From the NCBI RefSeq assembly GCF_007859765.1, contig NZ_SIHJ01000001.1, forward strand, positions 1,240,767 to 1,304,766: a stretch of 64,000 bases of DNA, read 5' to 3'. Shown here piece by piece: positions 61,688-64,000 of this stretch. The first letter of the stretch is position 1. Every line of letters begins with the position of its first letter. Below the pieces are notes generated by a model. That model made no database searches. It had not been told where the DNA came from and was given only the letters and a program-made list of their open reading frames with translations. This stretch comes from Posidoniimonas corsicana. GTDB lineage: Bacteria > Planctomycetota > Planctomycetia > Pirellulales > Lacipirellulaceae. The position numbers and the translations under genes are program-made.

Positions 61688-62581
61688 CTACTTCTCGTCG
61701 GTCTTCGAGGGGCGGCTCGCCACAGCGGCGCCGTCCTGCAGCCGTTCGGTCATGTGCATGCGGTAATGCATGCTGCTGGCCGGCCCGGCGAAGCCGAGCA
61801 CCCGCTTATCGACGTCGTACTCCTGGCTGAGCACTCGGCCCCGCTTGATGTCGAACCGCACCGTGCCCTCGATGTAGCGTTGGGCCAGCTGGCCCTCCAT
61901 TTCAGGCGTCACCGGTGAGAGGGTCTGAAAAGCGGACTCGATCACCGCGACGCCGTTCTTGACGCTTGCCAGGCGGAAGTGGCGGCGGGTGGTGACCGCC
62001 TTGGTGCCGCCCTCCGACAGGTTGACCTTGATCTCGACCGGCTCGTCCCACGAGTCGCCCACGGCGACCGGCTTCTCGGGCAGCAGCACCGCGAGCGGCG
62101 CGTAGGGGTCGGCCGCCGGCTGGTGGTGCTTGACCTCGTGGTTCACCACCTTGCCCCACGGGGTCAGGCGGATGTGGCTCAGAGGCACGCCGACCGCCTT
62201 GGCGGCGTCCTCAAATCCGGCGGGGGGCGCCTTGTCCTTGGTGCTGTCGTAGCTCACCTCGGCCCGCTCGGGCAGGCGGTTGGTCATCTGCAGCTCCTCG
62301 ACCACGTGCTGCAGTTCGATCTCGCCGTTGGGGAGCACGTCGATCACCTTCCACGCCTTGACCGACTGGCTGCGGGTCTGGGCCTTCTGGGTCGAGCCCT
62401 CCATGGTCGACCGGATAAGCGCATCGTGCTCGATGTCGTACCTCAGCACGTCGCCGATCTCGAATTTGTAGTGCAGCGTGTGCTTCTGCGCGTCGGAGTC
62501 CGCGGCGGGGCAGGGCAGGGCGGCGAGCAGCGCAAGCGTGGTCGAGAACGCGAATCGGGCGGCGGGTCCGGATAACGACAT
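61688..62581 (-). CDS. Secreted protein of unknown function
   Basis: 297 residues with a signal peptide (about 8-27, ending LPCPAADS). The mature part is beta-rich: YKFEIGDVLRYDIEHDALI, VIDVLPNGEIELQHVVEELQM, VAVGDSWDEPVEIKVNL and GTVRFDIKRGRVLSQEYDV. This pattern is found in a group of planctomycete periplasmic proteins (DUF6263-like) whose function is unknown. It is isolated between lysA and nadK on the same strand. The C-terminal residues after about 280 are polar and likely disordered. Confidence 0.8.
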   Translation of the reverse strand: MSLSGPAARFAFSTTLALLAALPCPAADSDAQKHTLHYKFEIGDVLRYDIEHDALIRSTMEGSTQKAQTRSQSVKAWKVIDVLPNGEIELQHVVEELQMTNRLPERAEVSYDSTKDKAPPAGFEDAAKAVGVPLSHIRLTPWGKVVNHEVKHHQPAADPYAPLAVLLPEKPVAVGDSWDEPVEIKVNLSEGGTKAVTTRRHFRLASVKNGVAVIESAFQTLSPVTPEMEGQLAQRYIEGTVRFDIKRGRVLSQEYDVDKRVLGFAGPASSMHYRMHMTERLQDGAAVASRPSKTDEK

Positions 62582-62701
62582 CCTGAGATTCCTTCCTGAG
62601 GATGAGGGGGCGGCTGTGCGAGGGCCGTCAGGATAATCAATCGCCGCCCGCCGGCTTAGAGCAGTTTGCCAGCATTCCGCAGGGCAGCTAGCAGGATGCC
62701 G

Positions 62702-63586
62702 CTAGCAGGGGCCGTCGTCTTGCGGGTCGCGGGGTCGGCGGCCCCAGCCGAGCTTGTGCCGCAGCGTCTGGTAGTAGCTCTGGCCGCTGACCTCAACCAG
62801 CTGGAACACCGAGCGGCTACGCTTCACCCGCACGCGGTCGCCGGGCGTGAGCGGCGCGACCACCTGGCCGTCCACCAGCAGGGAAGTGCCCTCGTTGGGC
62901 GCGGGCACGACTACCTCGTACACGTGGTCGGCCGAGTCGACCACCGGACGGTTGGTCAGCGTGTGCGGGCTGATCGGTGCGATCACAAACGCCTGCAGGT
63001 CCTTGCGGAGGATCGGACCGCCGGCCGCCAGGTTGTGGGCGGTTGAGCCGACCGGCGTGCTGATGATCAGTCCGTCGCAGTTGTAGGTGGCGACCAGGTC
63101 GCCGTCGACGTAGAGCTGGGCTTCGAGCATCGAGAACGGCGGCCCGGCCAGCACCGCGACCTCGTTCAGGCCGAGCCGGGAGGTGGCCCCGCCGTCGGCG
63201 TTCACCAGTTCGCACTCGAACATCAGGTGGTCGATCAGCGTGTGGCCGCCGGCGGCCAGCTCGGGCAGCGCGCGGTCCAGGTGCTCGGGCTGCAGCGCGG
63301 CGAGGAAACCGAGGTTGCCCAGGTTCACCCCCACCACCGGCAGCTGCTGGTCCGCCATCAGGCGGGCGGTGCGGAGGATGGTGCCGTCGCCCCCCAGGGT
63401 GACCGCGAACTGGGCGCCCTCCGGGTGGAACACTTCGTCCAGGTCGTCCTGAACGGAGGTGACCGCGAAGTACCGCTTGAGGTCGGGCAGCAGGGCCTCT
63501 GCGCGTTCACGCAGGTGGGGCCGCCCGCCGTCGAATACCACGACCGCCGTTGGGAGCTCAGCCGGGGTTGGGTTGCTGTGGGCCAA
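62702..63586 (-). CDS. nadK: NAD kinase
   Basis: 294 residues from a TTG. The catalytic GGDGT is at residues 65-69 (AVTLGGDGTIL), followed by VVGVNLGNLGFLAAL, LNEVAVLAG, and DGLIISTPVGSTAHNLAAGGPIL, all NAD-kinase hallmarks. It phosphorylates NAD to NADP in the cytoplasm. No better ATG start exists near; the TTG gives a normal length. It is followed upstream by the phosphatase gene on the same strand. Confidence 0.95.
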   Translation of the reverse strand: MAHSNPTPAELPTAVVVFDGGRPHLRERAEALLPDLKRYFAVTSVQDDLDEVFHPEGAQFAVTLGGDGTILRTARLMADQQLPVVGVNLGNLGFLAALQPEHLDRALPELAAGGHTLIDHLMFECELVNADGGATSRLGLNEVAVLAGPPFSMLEAQLYVDGDLVATYNCDGLIISTPVGSTAHNLAAGGPILRKDLQAFVIAPISPHTLTNRPVVDSADHVYEVVVPAPNEGTSLLVDGQVVAPLTPGDRVRVKRSRSVFQLVEVSGQSYYQTLRHKLGWGRRPRDPQDDGPC

Positions 63587-63610
63587 TGCGACGCTCGGTC
63601 GGTGCTTTAT

Positions 63611-64000
63611 TTATGAGGGGTTGCGGCCGAAACAGGCCAGGCACATGTCGTCGCTCTGGGCGTAGCCGTCGACGAACGACCGCACGTCCTCCAGGATGTG
63701 CTGGCCCAGCTCGCTGACGTTGGCGGCATCGGCCGCGGCGACCTTCGCCAGCCGCTCCAGCCCGTACAGGTCACGGTCGGCGTTCATCGCCTCGCTGAAG
63801 CCGTCGGTGAACACGGTCAGCACGTCGCCGGGCGAGAGCGTGCGGGTAAGCGACTCGTACTCGTAGTCCTCGTAGACGCCGATCGGCAGGCCGGAGATCT
63901 CCTCGGAGATCTCCTCGACCATCCCGCCGGTGCTGCGGAGCAGCGGCGCCATGTGGCCGGCGTTGACCATGGTCATCTCGTGCGTTGTCGGATCGACCAC
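63611..64000 (-). CDS. SpoIIE/PP2C-type phosphatase, C-terminal end (runs off the window)
   Basis: Only the last 130 or so residues are inside; the gene continues past position 64000. The PP2C-like SpoIIE pattern is clear: TTHEMTMVNAGHMAPLL, then LPIGVYEDYEY, and LSPGDVLTVFTDGFSEAMN with the metal-binding TDG. Such phosphatases reverse anti-sigma-antagonist phosphorylation or act after receiver or GAF sensor domains. The sensor half lies outside. The end of the chain has DDMCLACFGRNPS, with the DD that usually binds metal. Confidence 0.87.
   Translation of the reverse strand: MVDPTTHEMTMVNAGHMAPLLRSTGGMVEEISEEISGLPIGVYEDYEYESLTRTLSPGDVLTVFTDGFSEAMNADRDLYGLERLAKVAAADAANVSELGQHILEDVRSFVDGYAQSDDMCLACFGRNPS

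Noticed and set aside
1-64000. Repeated GCTAGC hexamers near several gene ends
   Set aside because: About 20 occurrences by eye are near what base composition predicts for 64 kb, and many simply contain a TAG stop after a CGC codon.

Overview
The window reads as chromosomal DNA of a planctomycete, most likely a Pirellulales-type member of the Planctomycetota. The reasons are the high GC content, several secreted proteins with C-terminal PEP-CTERM sorting tails, dockerin-like GD.N.DG..D repeats on a glycoside hydrolase, a type III glutamine synthetase, ExbB/ExbD operons combined with very long TPR proteins, a hybrid CheA, and frequent GTG/TTG starts. This placement is inference from gene content; no rRNA or tRNA gene was seen.

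Layout. 1-2.4 kb (minus): start of proB, a small ABM monooxygenase, a secreted GH43 enzyme and clpS. 2.5-9.8 kb (minus): an operon of TPR protein, ExbB, ExbD and a large protein with membrane helices, a Pro/Ala-rich span and an alpha/alpha-toroid C-terminus. 10-19.2 kb (plus): a pseudopilin-like protein with a small beta-domain protein, argG, a GxxExxY gene flanked by inverted repeats, a GT9 glycosyltransferase, a double ABC-2 permease, an aspartate carbamoyltransferase and a NYN-domain RNase-like protein. 19.4-27.1 kb (plus): a compact chemosensory operon, cheA(-REC)-cheW-mcp-cheB-cheR, with no separate cheY. 27-30.4 kb (minus): trpE, a DUF374 acyltransferase and a membrane-anchored coiled-coil protein. 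30.5-32.3 kb (plus): mcsA-mcsB behind a good sigma70-type promoter.

32.4-39.3 kb holds carbon-use genes (sialate O-acetylesterase, L-lactate permease, GH76 with dockerin-like and PEP-CTERM parts, esterase) and a SMUG-type uracil-DNA glycosylase. 39.6-47.3 kb (plus): an ECF sigma factor and a small protein, then a second TPR/TPR/ExbB/ExbD/ExbD operon. This operon is interrupted between exbB and exbD by a frameshifted four-helix-bundle gene that lies between inverted repeats, and further on by a 98-bp tandem repeat. 47.3-53 kb: paired hairpin repeats, two PEP-CTERM proteins, a DUF1801/YdeI-like protein with a CDGSH tail, a second GH43, a nucleoside deaminase, a Gln-rich secreted protein and a methyltransferase. 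53-64 kb: glnN with a clear intrinsic terminator, a RCK potassium channel, a modular secreted protein, an AT-richer SMI1/KNR4 gene, lysA, a secreted hypothetical, NAD kinase and the C-terminal end of a SpoIIE-type phosphatase.

The most notable signals are of two kinds. First, two unrelated small accessory genes (GxxExxY and four-helix-bundle) sit exactly in gene-gene junctions, each between about 20-bp imperfect inverted repeats that reach or contain the next start codon. Second, two TPR-ExbB-ExbD energy-transduction operons share a 64-kb window with a chemosensory cluster of the same composition as Myxococcus Frz. One of these operons has the one-ExbB/two-ExbD composition of the Myxococcus AglRQS motor.
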